Positions 1 to 7,799 of a DNA stretch of 64,000 nucleotides are shown in pieces; positions within the stretch are counted from its first letter, which is position 1; every line of letters begins with the position of its first letter. A model generated the notes under the pieces. It searched no databases and was not told the DNA's origin. It saw nothing but the letters and a program-made list of their open reading frames with translations. The translations under genes and the position numbers were made by a program. Where the stretch lies: NCBI RefSeq assembly GCF_001483135.1, contig NZ_LNAL01000006.1, positions 868,003 to 932,002 on the forward strand. The letters are read 5' to 3'. Source of the DNA: Solirubrum puertoriconensis (GTDB taxonomy: Bacteria; Bacteroidota; Bacteroidia; Cytophagales; Hymenobacteraceae).

Positions 1-1
1 G

Positions 2-1300
2 GCCGGGCAGTTGGGCGACGGGCGCGCTATTTCGCTGGGCGAGCTGCGCGCCACCGACGGCACCACCTGGGAAATTCAGCTGAAAGGCGCTGGCATGACG
101 CCGTACTCGCGCCGCGCCGATGGCCGCGCCGTGCTGCGCTCCTCCCTACGCGAGTTTTTGTGCAGCGAGGCCATGCACTACCTGGGCGTGCCCACCACCC
201 GCGCCCTTAGCCTGGTAGGCACTGGCGCCAAAGTGGTGCGCGACATGTTCTACAACGGCAATCCGCAGGAGGAGCCCGGCGCCATTGTGGCCCGCGTAGC
301 GCCTACGTTTGTGCGCTTCGGCAACTTCCAGATTTTTGCGGCCAACGGCGAGATGGACAACCTGCGCGAACTGGCCGATTACGTCATTCGCCGGTACTAC
401 CCCGAGCTGGGCGAGCCGTCGCCGGAGGTGTACCTGCGCTGGTTTGCGGAGGTGAGCCGCCGCACTGCCGTCATGATTGCGCACTGGATGTCGGTGGGCT
501 TCGTGCACGGCGTGATGAACACCGATAACATGTCCATTCTGGGCCTGACCATCGACTACGGCCCTTACGGCTGGCTCGAGCCTTACGAACCCGACTGGAC
601 GCCCAACACCACCGACTTCAGCTACCGCCGCTACGCCTTCGGGCAGCAGCCCCAAGTGGCCCTCTGGAACCTGGTGCAGCTGGCCCGCGCCATTGCCCCC
701 CTCGTAGCCGACCCCGAGCAGCTGCGCCCCGGCCTCGACCTCTACGGCACTACCTTGGCCGAAACCATGCAGGCCATGATGCTGCGCAAGCTCGGCCTCA
801 CAACTCACGAAACCGCCGACGATCAGCAGCTGATCGAGGATATGCACCAGGTTTTGGTTGATGCCGTGATGGACATGACGCTGTTCTTCCGCAACCTCTC
901 GCACCTGGCCCCCAAGCTGCTGCACGATGCCGCCAACGAAGAAACCCAGCTGCTCGAGTTTGTAGAAGCCAACTCCTACGCCCAACCCGGTTACGCCGGC
1001 CATATCGTGCTGGTGCAGTGGCTGCAACGCTACCTAAAACGCTTGCGCCAAGAGCCGATTACACCCGAGGCCATTCGCGAAAGCATGTTGGCGGCCAATC
1101 CCAAGTATGTACTGCGTAATTACTTGGCGCAGAAGGCTATCGAAGCCGCCGAAACCGGCGACCTATCGGTGCTGAGCCGCTTGATGGAAGTGCTGAAAAC
1201 GCCCTACGCCGAGCAGCCCGAGCACGACGACCTGGCCGCCATGCGCCCCGATTGGGCAGCCTCCAAGCCCGGCTGCGCTACGCTTTCGTGCAGCTCCTAA
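2..1300 (+). CDS. selO: SelO/YdiU protein adenylyltransferase (5' truncated)
   Basis: Pseudokinase-fold enzyme that transfers AMP from ATP to Ser/Thr/Tyr of target proteins, linked to redox homeostasis. The reading frame is open from the window edge (AGQLGDGRA, a conserved SelO block), so the N-terminus is missing; about 430 residues remain. QLKGAGMTPYSR near residue 30, HGVMNTDN near 168 and DYGP near 180 are family ATP/metal-binding motifs. The C-terminus ends GCATLSCSS: the penultimate-region Cys sits where eukaryotic SelO carries selenocysteine, so this is the Cys form. Family assignment is secure; the target proteins cannot be read from the sequence. Confidence 0.93.
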   Translation, partial: AGQLGDGRAISLGELRATDGTTWEIQLKGAGMTPYSRRADGRAVLRSSLREFLCSEAMHYLGVPTTRALSLVGTGAKVVRDMFYNGNPQEEPGAIVARVAPTFVRFGNFQIFAANGEMDNLRELADYVIRRYYPELGEPSPEVYLRWFAEVSRRTAVMIAHWMSVGFVHGVMNTDNMSILGLTIDYGPYGWLEPYEPDWTPNTTDFSYRRYAFGQQPQVALWNLVQLARAIAPLVADPEQLRPGLDLYGTTLAETMQAMMLRKLGLTTHETADDQQLIEDMHQVLVDAVMDMTLFFRNLSHLAPKLLHDAANEETQLLEFVEANSYAQPGYAGHIVLVQWLQRYLKRLRQEPITPEAIRESMLAANPKYVLRNYLAQKAIEAAETGDLSVLSRLMEVLKTPYAEQPEHDDLAAMRPDWAASKPGCATLSCSS

Positions 1301-1316
1301 GGCACCGTTCCCTTAG

Positions 1317-1629
1317 CTGTCATTGCGATGAGGTACGACATTCCGCGCATCGAGCGGCGGCAATCGGTCCTCTCGCGGCATAACTCCTTGGTGAGCAGCA
1401 ACCGAAAACCAAGTAGCGCGGACTTTGTAGTCCGCGTCCCCGGATAGTAACTCTAATCAGCTGAACGCTTGAGAATACTATCCGGGGACGCGGACTACAA
1501 AGTCCGCGCTACATTGTTCTGCGGCGCCCTAGGTCGGTTGCGCTAAGTGCTACCTGAACGGTTGTGCCCTGCTCAGGACCGATTGCCGCCGCTCGATGCG
1601 CGGAATGTCGTGCCTCTTCGCGATGACAG
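1317..1629. repeat. Nested inverted-repeat intergenic element
   Basis: Two inverted repeats lie one inside the other. Outer arms 1317-1370 and 1576-1629 (54 bp each) match at all but a few positions. Inner arms 1413-1449 and 1476-1512 (37 bp) are perfect complements starting GTAGCGCGGACTTTG. The inner family recurs near 14965, 41808 and 44221. It fills most of the gap between selO and the PhyH gene; no coding potential is seen. Confidence 0.85.
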
Positions 1630-1773
1630 TGGCGGGAATGGTCGGTGCTAAGCTCCACTGTTGCCACCCATTGCCGCCCAATTTCGTTATCAGCAGAGAA
1701 GCTTGCTGCCTCTTTGCCCTGCAACTAGTGCAGCCACCTAGGGCGCAAGCATCGGCCACCAAACACCAGGAGT

Positions 1774-2613
1774 ATGATAGCAGAGGAGCGTAAAACCCAA
1801 ACCAGCTACGACATAGCCCAAATCATGGGCGGCCTGTACGGCGACGGCATCATTGGCCTGAAGGGTGCTTTCAGCCGTGAGTGGGCGCAGCAGCTAGGCG
1901 AAGACATTGCCGTGCTGTACCAAGATGCCCTGAAGCGCCCGGGCGGCGCCATAGGGCGCGGGCCCAAGCGCCACTATGTCGAAATTCACCCGGAAGGCAT
2001 CCGCGGCTTTGTGGAGCTGTGCACGCACCCGTGGGTGGTGGCTGTGTGCGAAGCGGTGCTTGGGCCCGAGTACAAAATCGTGGAAATCGGCTTTGATGTG
2101 CCCAACCCCGGCGCCGTACACCAACCTTGGCACCGCGACTTTCCGGCCCCCGACGACACTATTGTGGGCCGGCGCCTCAACTCCTTGGCTTTCAATCTTA
2201 CCACCGTCGACGTTACGCCCGATATGGGGCCGTTTGAGGTGGCGCCGGGCACCCAGTGGGACTTGCCCGACGGTTTCGAGCACGGCATGTTTCCGCCTAG
2301 GTCGTTGTACCCGCGCTACGAGGAAAGAGCACAGCAAAAAATGCCGCAGATGGGCGACATCTCGGCCCGCTCGGCGCTTACCATCCACCGCGGCACAGCC
2401 AACATCTCCAATACGCCGCGCCCGGCATTGGTACTAGGCGTAGATGCCCCCACCGCCAACAACGCCGAGCGCCACGATCTGCAAGTAACGCGCGCCTACT
2501 ACGAAGCCCTTCCCGAAAGCCTGCGCCAGCACCTAACCTGCCGCGTAGTTGATAAGCTCGAGCCCATCGTGCAAGCGCATACTATCGAAGGGCTGATGAT
2601 GGGCGAAGCTTAG
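1774..2613 (+). CDS. Phytanoyl-CoA dioxygenase (PhyH) family protein
   Basis: Predicted Fe(II)/2-oxoglutarate-dependent oxygenase of 279 residues. The iron-binding facial triad is visible as HRD near residues 120-122 and a distal His in TIHRG near 205; the Arg of RPALVLG, about ten residues later, fits the 2-oxoglutarate carboxylate site. No signal peptide, so cytoplasmic. It stands alone between two repeat-filled gaps, so context gives no substrate. PhyH-family bacterial enzymes act on many small molecules; the substrate is unknown here. Confidence 0.82.
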   Translation: MIAEERKTQTSYDIAQIMGGLYGDGIIGLKGAFSREWAQQLGEDIAVLYQDALKRPGGAIGRGPKRHYVEIHPEGIRGFVELCTHPWVVAVCEAVLGPEYKIVEIGFDVPNPGAVHQPWHRDFPAPDDTIVGRRLNSLAFNLTTVDVTPDMGPFEVAPGTQWDLPDGFEHGMFPPRSLYPRYEERAQQKMPQMGDISARSALTIHRGTANISNTPRPALVLGVDAPTANNAERHDLQVTRAYYEALPESLRQHLTCRVVDKLEPIVQAHTIEGLMMGEA

Positions 2614-2660
2614 CGTATGTGTGAGCTACTAGAGCTGCTAATAGCTAAGGCCAGGTGCTA

Positions 2661-2708
2661 GTTCCCCTCCTCCTCTGAGGAGGGGTGCCCGAAGGGCGGG
2701 GTGGTTGA
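2661..2708. repeat. GAGGAGGGG palindromic intergenic element
   Basis: A CCCCTCCTC/GAGGAGGGG hairpin is followed by a second small hairpin (TGCCCGAAGGGCG) and the invariant tail GGGTGGTTGA. Same family as the copies near 14862, 17935, 18407, 24986, 29443, 34579 and 50591. The flank is rich in CTA/TAG words, as at the other copies. Confidence 0.8.
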
Positions 2709-2751
2709 TGGTCGTTGGGCTGACGCTGGAACGATTACCCTAGGTCAAATA

Positions 2752-2923
2752 GAACGTCATGCAGAGCAAAGCGAGACATCTCGCCGGATAGTGATTACTA
2801 CCTGCCATCAGCACGCGAGATGCTTGGCTCCGCTGACCTTCGGTTCGGCTCACGCCTTTGCATGACGTTCAATGAGGAGTGCAACGAAGCGGTAGAGATG
2901 CTTCGGCGGGGCTCAGCATGACC
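2752..2923. repeat. Inverted-repeat element, GTCATGC family
   Basis: Arms GAACGTCATGC (2752) and GCATGACGTTC (ending 2870) enclose a second pair, ATCTCG and CGAGAT. A further GATGCTTCG...CAGCATGAC copy follows to 2923. A sister element lies at 25107-25300. Noncoding; it occupies most of the gap before the GH43 gene. Confidence 0.7.
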
Positions 2924-2984
2924 GTTCCAATATCCTTACGCAAACAGCATCAGCTCAACCTACATTCTACCCAAAACCCACCTC

Positions 2985-3983
2985 ATGCACACGCCTGACG
3001 ACCACATTTACCAGGAGGCGCACCTGGCCCCCATGACGGTAGATGAAATAAACGTGATGACGGCCCGGGCGCGGGCACAGCCGCCCAGCGGCGACCAAAC
3101 CCACGTGCTGGTGCCCGATGGCGAAGATCCGTGGGTGATTTCGCACGAAAATCAGCTGTACTACTGCACCGTCGATCGGCTGAAGCAGAAGATCCTGATC
3201 AGCCGGTTTTCGCGGCTCGCGGAAATGGCTACTGCCGAGTTGGTGCAGGTGTGGCCCGGCAACCACGGCGCCGTGCCCGAGTACCGCGAAATTTGGGCAC
3301 CCGAGCTGCAGCGCATCAACGGCAAATGGTACATCTACTTTGCGCTTTACAATGCCCGCAACGGCGAAGAACGGCTCTACGCCCTTGAAAGCCTCACCGA
3401 CGACGCCCTAGGTGAGTACGCGTTCCGGGGCAAGCTGGAGGTGCCCACCGACCGTTGGGCCATCGACGGCACGGTGCTGCAGCTCGAGGGCGAAATGTAC
3501 TTCCTGTGGTCGGGGTGGGAGGGGTTCAGCAACACCAGCCAGAACATCTACATCGCCCGCATGAGCAACCCCTGCACCATTGCTTCGGACCGGGTGTGCA
3601 TCTCGAGGCCCGAGCATGATTGGGAAAAGCAGGGCTATCCGCACGTAAACGAGGGGCCGCAGGTGCTGCAGCATGCAGGGCGCACGTTCATCATCTACTC
3701 CGCCAGCGGCAGCTGGACGGACGATTACTGCCTTGGCCAACTTACCTACCTAGGCGGCTACCCGCTCGAGCCCTCGTCATGGCGCAAGGAGCCGCAGCCG
3801 GTGTTCTCGAAAACCGATACCATCTTCGGGCCGGGCCACGCTTCGTTTGTGGTGATTGACGGGCAGCACTACATCATCTACCACGCCGCGCGCAGCAGCC
3901 AGGCCGGCTGGGCGCGGCAAATCAGGGCCAAGCCGTTTGAGTGGCACCCCGATGGCTCGCCCAACTTTGGGCGGCCTTTGTAG
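2985..3983 (+). CDS. Family 43-type glycoside hydrolase (five-bladed beta-propeller)
   Basis: A 332-residue protein with GH43/clan GH-F motifs in order: EDPWVI near residue 46 (candidate general base Asp), EIWAPEL near 104, AIDGT near 158 (candidate pKa-modulating Asp) and NEGPQVL near 222 (candidate general acid Glu), then GPGHASF. GH43 enzymes usually release arabinose or xylose from plant polysaccharides. No signal peptide is visible, so it would act in the cytoplasm on imported oligosaccharides, unless the start is wrong. Class is well supported, substrate is not. Confidence 0.8.
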   Translation: MHTPDDHIYQEAHLAPMTVDEINVMTARARAQPPSGDQTHVLVPDGEDPWVISHENQLYYCTVDRLKQKILISRFSRLAEMATAELVQVWPGNHGAVPEYREIWAPELQRINGKWYIYFALYNARNGEERLYALESLTDDALGEYAFRGKLEVPTDRWAIDGTVLQLEGEMYFLWSGWEGFSNTSQNIYIARMSNPCTIASDRVCISRPEHDWEKQGYPHVNEGPQVLQHAGRTFIIYSASGSWTDDYCLGQLTYLGGYPLEPSSWRKEPQPVFSKTDTIFGPGHASFVVIDGQHYIIYHAARSSQAGWARQIRAKPFEWHPDGSPNFGRPL

Positions 3984-4084
3984 GTTAGCAGGCAATAAGT
4001 TGCGCCGCGTGCACCGGCCACCCGCCCGGCCCAGCGCACGTATGTATGCTTAATCAACCTCTCTGAACCCGTTCGCCCGCTGGT

Positions 4085-4219
4085 ATGAAGTTTCCCGGAT
4101 TAAAGCGTCGACCCCTCCGCGACGAATCGCCCGATGACAAATACATCAAGTGGGGGTGGTACATGATGGGCCTGCTCGCCGCGGCCTGGGTTATCTACAG
4201 CTTGTTCTTCGAGAAGTAA
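4085..4219 (+). CDS. Small single-span membrane protein (44 aa)
   Basis: ATG opens a 44-residue frame: a charged N-terminal half (KRRPLRDESPDDKY), then one hydrophobic span (WGWYMMGLLAAAWVIYSLFF) and a Lys stop. Codon use matches the surroundings, and it precedes the LRR-kinase by about 70 bases in the same direction. No family recognised. Confidence 0.55.
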   Translation: MKFPGLKRRPLRDESPDDKYIKWGWYMMGLLAAAWVIYSLFFEK

Positions 4220-4288
4220 GCGCCTAGGTGGCCGCCGCCCGATGGGTTGCTGGCAAGATATGCTCCGCCTATTGCCGACCTTTGCGGC

Positions 4289-5617
4289 ATGCATACCCTC
4301 GAACAGCTGCGCACGGGGCAACTGGCTGGCGCTACCCGGCTCGATTTATCGTGTGGCCTCACCGAGTTTCCGCGCGAGATTTTTGACCTAGCCGACACAC
4401 TCGAAATCCTCAACCTGTCGGGCAATGCCTTGTCGGCGCTGCCCGCCGACCTAGGGCGCCTGCACCGGCTGCGCATCCTGTTCTGCTCCGACAACCAATT
4501 TACCGCCGTGCCCGAGGTGCTGGGCCAGTGCCCGCAGCTGAGCATGGTGGGCTTCAAGGCCAACCGCATCCGTACGCTGCCGGCTGCCGCCTTGCCGCCG
4601 CAGCTGCGTTGGCTGATTCTGACCGACAACGAGCTGGAGGAGCTGCCCGCGGAAATCGGCAATTGCACCCAGCTGCAAAAGCTGATGCTGGCCGGCAACC
4701 GCCTGCGGCACCTGCCCGAAACCCTCGCCCAATGCACTGGCTTGGAGCTGCTGCGCATTGCCGCCAACCGCTTCGAGGCCTTGCCCGAGTGGCTGTTGCA
4801 GATGCCCCGGCTTGCGTGGCTGGCCTACGCCGGCAACCCCTTCGCCGACCGCATTGAGGAGGCAGCCGTGGCCCGGCGCCCCATCGTCGGCATCGATTGG
4901 GCCACGTTGCAGCTCGAGCAGCAACTGGGCGAAGGCGCTTCGGGCATCATCCACCGGGCGCGTTGGCAGCCCGAGCTGCCTGCGCCCCAGGCCGAAGTAG
5001 CCGTGAAGCTGTTCAAAGGCGCCGTTACGAGCGACGGGCTGCCGCACAGCGAAATGGCCGCCTGCATCAGCGCCGGGGCGCATCCCAACCTGATTGCCGT
5101 GGCCGGTAAAATTCAGCAGCACCCCGCCGGTGCCGAAGGGCTGGTTTTGCAGCTCATCGAGCCAAGGTTTGGCAACCTGGCCGGGCCGCCCAGCTTTGCC
5201 ACCTGCACCCGCGATGTGTACGCTGCCGGCACCCGCTTCTCGTTGCCCGAGGTGCTGCGCATCGCCCTAGGTATTGCTTCGGCGGTGCGGCACTTGCACA
5301 GCCGCGGCATCTTGCACGGCGACTTATACGCCCACAACATTTTGGTAGCCGAAGGCGGCGAATGCCTGCTCGGCGACTTTGGCGCCGCCTGCTTTTTCGA
5401 CCCCTCCGACGAAGCCACTGCCCAAGCGCTACAGCAGGTAGAGGCCCGCGCATTTGGCTGCCTGCTAGAGGAGCTGCTGGAACGTTGCCCCGATTCCAAC
5501 CACACCGAGGTACTGCAGAACCTAGGTGCTTTGCAGCAGCGCTGCGTGCAGCCCGCGGTAACTAGCCGGCCGCTATTTGCCGAAATAGAGCAAACCCTGG
5601 CCGGGTTGCAGGGATAG
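4289..5617 (+). CDS. Leucine-rich-repeat protein kinase-like protein
   Basis: N-terminal half is about seven leucine-rich repeats (LxxLxLxxNxLxxLP, e.g. LEILNLSGNALSALP), a protein-binding solenoid. The C-terminal half is kinase-like: GEGASG glycine loop, VAVK Lys near residue 238, HGDLYAHN in place of HRDLKxxN near 343, and GDFGAA near 360. Catalytic Asp and Asn are kept, so activity is plausible. The ATG at 4289 is preferred over 4247 because the conserved pattern begins MHTLEQL. Cytoplasmic; substrate unknown. LRR plus kinase in one bacterial chain resembles plant-type signalling architecture but without a membrane span. Confidence 0.85.
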   Translation: MHTLEQLRTGQLAGATRLDLSCGLTEFPREIFDLADTLEILNLSGNALSALPADLGRLHRLRILFCSDNQFTAVPEVLGQCPQLSMVGFKANRIRTLPAAALPPQLRWLILTDNELEELPAEIGNCTQLQKLMLAGNRLRHLPETLAQCTGLELLRIAANRFEALPEWLLQMPRLAWLAYAGNPFADRIEEAAVARRPIVGIDWATLQLEQQLGEGASGIIHRARWQPELPAPQAEVAVKLFKGAVTSDGLPHSEMAACISAGAHPNLIAVAGKIQQHPAGAEGLVLQLIEPRFGNLAGPPSFATCTRDVYAAGTRFSLPEVLRIALGIASAVRHLHSRGILHGDLYAHNILVAEGGECLLGDFGAACFFDPSDEATAQALQQVEARAFGCLLEELLERCPDSNHTEVLQNLGALQQRCVQPAVTSRPLFAEIEQTLAGLQG

Positions 5618-5652
5618 GGCTACGCGTGCGGTTTTAAGCCGTATTGTGCAGT

Positions 5653-6099
5653 ATGCTTCGTTGGTCCGACGTTATTAAGTACGCCAAATACAGCAACCCC
5701 GAGCCGCCGCGGCGGGTGGAGAAAACCGATGCCGAGTGGCGCGCGCAACTTACGCCGGCGCAGTACCACATTGCCCGCGAAAAAGGCACCGAGCCGCCCT
5801 ACCGCAACGCGTATTGCCGCTCCTATGAGCCGGGCGTGTACGTGTGCATCGGCTGCGGCAGCCGGCTGTTCGATTCGGCTACCAAGTACCACGCTATTTC
5901 GGGGTGGCCCAGCTTCACGCAGCCCGCTGCCAAAAACGCCGTCAAATACGCCTTCGACGACAGCCACCACATGCAGCGCATGGAGGTGCGCTGCAACGTG
6001 TGCGATTGTCACCTAGGGCACGTATTCCCCGATGGGCCGGAGCCACACGGGTTACGTTACTGTATCAACTCGGAGTGTATGCGTAGGGTAGATGAATAG
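5653..6099 (+). CDS. msrB: Peptide-methionine (R)-S-oxide reductase MsrB
   Basis: Reduces the R-epimer of methionine sulfoxide in proteins, using thioredoxin-type donors. Seen: two zinc CxxC pairs (CIGC near residue 65, CNVC near 114), the GWPSF substrate motif, and the resolving region HLGHVFPDGP leading to the catalytic Cys in RYCINS near 135. Length (148 aa) is normal. It starts soon after the LRR-kinase stop, so the two may be cotranscribed. Confidence 0.93.
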   Translation: MLRWSDVIKYAKYSNPEPPRRVEKTDAEWRAQLTPAQYHIAREKGTEPPYRNAYCRSYEPGVYVCIGCGSRLFDSATKYHAISGWPSFTQPAAKNAVKYAFDDSHHMQRMEVRCNVCDCHLGHVFPDGPEPHGLRYCINSECMRRVDE

Positions 6100-6154
6100 A
6101 AGCGAAGCACACCCAGTGCTTCTCAGCGGAGTCTTAATAAACGACACCTAGGGC

Positions 6155-7384
6155 TTAATGCACCGGCTCAGCCACCGCGGCCTCGGCCGTAGCGGGCATG
6201 GGCGTAACATTGCGACGGCCCACCAGCAAAATCAGCAAGGCAACTACCGAGGTTACCATCATGATGGCCACCATGGGCACGGCCGTGTGGTTGTTGAACA
6301 CGCTAACGGCCGCCGAGGCCATAGCGCCAATGCCCATCCGAATGGCGCCCATCAGTGAGGAGGCGCTGCCGGCGTTTTGGCTGAACGGGGCCAACGACAA
6401 AGCCGCCGTGTTGGGGCTGCTGAAACCCAGGCAGCACAGAAAAACGAAGAGCAGCGCGATGGTGCCGTAGAGGCCGATCAGTCCGTTTACCGTGAGCACC
6501 AAAAACACCACGCTGGTAGCTACCTGGCAGCACAACGCGCCATACACCAGTTGCTCGCTCCGGAAGCGGCGCAGCAGCACGCTGTTTACCTGGCTGGCGC
6601 CAATGAGGCCAATGGATAGGAAGGCGAAAATCCAGCCGTACACTTTGCTGTCGACGCCGAATATATCCATGAACACCAGCGGCGAATCGGCCACGTACAC
6701 GAACAACCCGCAGAACGACAACGCCCCCGTGAAGGTGTAGGTGTAGAAGCTGGGGTCGCGCAGCACCCGCCAAAAATTGGTGAGGATGGGCCTGGGTTTC
6801 AGCGACAAATTGGGATTGGGCTGGTACGACTCGGGCAACCACAACAAGCAAGCGAGCAGCAGCGCCACGCCCATGAGGGCAAGCGTGCCGAAGACCCCTT
6901 GCCAACCAAATGCCGCCGTAACGTAGCCGCCCACGGTAGGCGCCAGCATGGGCGAGAGGCCCACCACCAGCAGCAGCAAGGCAAACACCTTGGCGGTATC
7001 CTGCACCGGAAACAGGTCGCGCACCATGGCCATGCAGGCTACCGCTGCCGCGCAGCTGCCCACCGCCTGAAAAAAGCGCAAGGCGATAAGCGAATCGATG
7101 GAGTGAACGGCGGCGCAGGCAATGGAGCTGATGATGTACACCGCCAAGCCAATGTAAAGCGGCTTTTTGCGCCCGAACCGGTCGAGGAGCGGCCCATAGA
7201 GCAGCTGCCCCGCCGAAATGCCGATAAAGTAGCTCGAAAGCGACAGCGCTACCCGGGCGGGCGTGGTCTGCAAATCCTTGGCAATGGCCGGGAAGCCCGG
7301 CAGGTACATATCAATAGTGAACGGACCTAGGGCAGAGAGGCTGCCCAGGATGAGGATAAGCGAAAAGTATCGTTGCTTCGTCAT
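6155..7384 (-). CDS. Bcr/CflA-type multidrug efflux MFS transporter
   Basis: Proton-driven exporter of the drug:H+ antiporter 12-span group, 409 residues. Seen: N-terminal membrane helix with SLSALGPFTIDMYLPGFP, the hallmark of Bcr/CflA, then the loop motif DRFGRKKP, and about twelve hydrophobic spans with a short acidic-free tail. The start MTKQRYFS is chosen; the frame extends 28 codons upstream but that extension looks noncoding. Substrates (bicyclomycin, chloramphenicol types) are known for the family only. Confidence 0.9.
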   Translation of the reverse strand: MTKQRYFSLILILGSLSALGPFTIDMYLPGFPAIAKDLQTTPARVALSLSSYFIGISAGQLLYGPLLDRFGRKKPLYIGLAVYIISSIACAAVHSIDSLIALRFFQAVGSCAAAVACMAMVRDLFPVQDTAKVFALLLLVVGLSPMLAPTVGGYVTAAFGWQGVFGTLALMGVALLLACLLWLPESYQPNPNLSLKPRPILTNFWRVLRDPSFYTYTFTGALSFCGLFVYVADSPLVFMDIFGVDSKVYGWIFAFLSIGLIGASQVNSVLLRRFRSEQLVYGALCCQVATSVVFLVLTVNGLIGLYGTIALLFVFLCCLGFSSPNTAALSLAPFSQNAGSASSLMGAIRMGIGAMASAAVSVFNNHTAVPMVAIMMVTSVVALLILLVGRRNVTPMPATAEAAVAEPVH

Positions 7385-7799
7385 GGAGAAAGTACCTAGG
7401 AAAATGCCGGCGGCACTTTGGGCGGGGTAAGCCGAAACGGATGCTGCACCAAGAAATGCCTGGGGCAAAAAGGCCGGCTAGGTGGGTGGCAGAATAAGCC
7501 GGTGGGAGAGGGGCAAGCGGTGCGGCGCCTCAATCAACCAGCTGCTACCTGCGCGTTGCCGGTGCAAAGTAACGGCATTGCGCGAGGATGGATGCGCACC
7601 TGCAGGTGAATTGTAGGTAACCTTTTGCCACACGCCCGAGCTTGTGGCTGCGTGTACAGCGCCGCATCAAGCCGCGCAAATGGGCCTAATCCCGTAGCCA
7701 CGCACAGCCTTGGCAAGCAGCTGTTCCAGCTAATCGGGGCCGTAGCTACGTATGAGTGCGGTGTTGGCCATTGCCTAGCTTTGGCCGCGCATCAGACAC
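7385..7799. other. Divergent intergenic region
   Basis: Holds the upstream regions of the exporter (minus) and the UvrA-like gene (plus). I see no convincing TAnnTTTG promoter, no repeat of the dispersed families and no likely gene. Confidence 0.5.

Noticed and set aside
146-1027. Long minus-strand frame opposite selO
   Set aside because: Shadow of the high-GC selO frame: low-complexity His/Val/Gly composition and no recognisable family.
7385-7799. Y-like core CCCGTAGCC near 7692
   Set aside because: Lacks the second-helix partner, the CTTCG word and the 3' core, so chance similarity.
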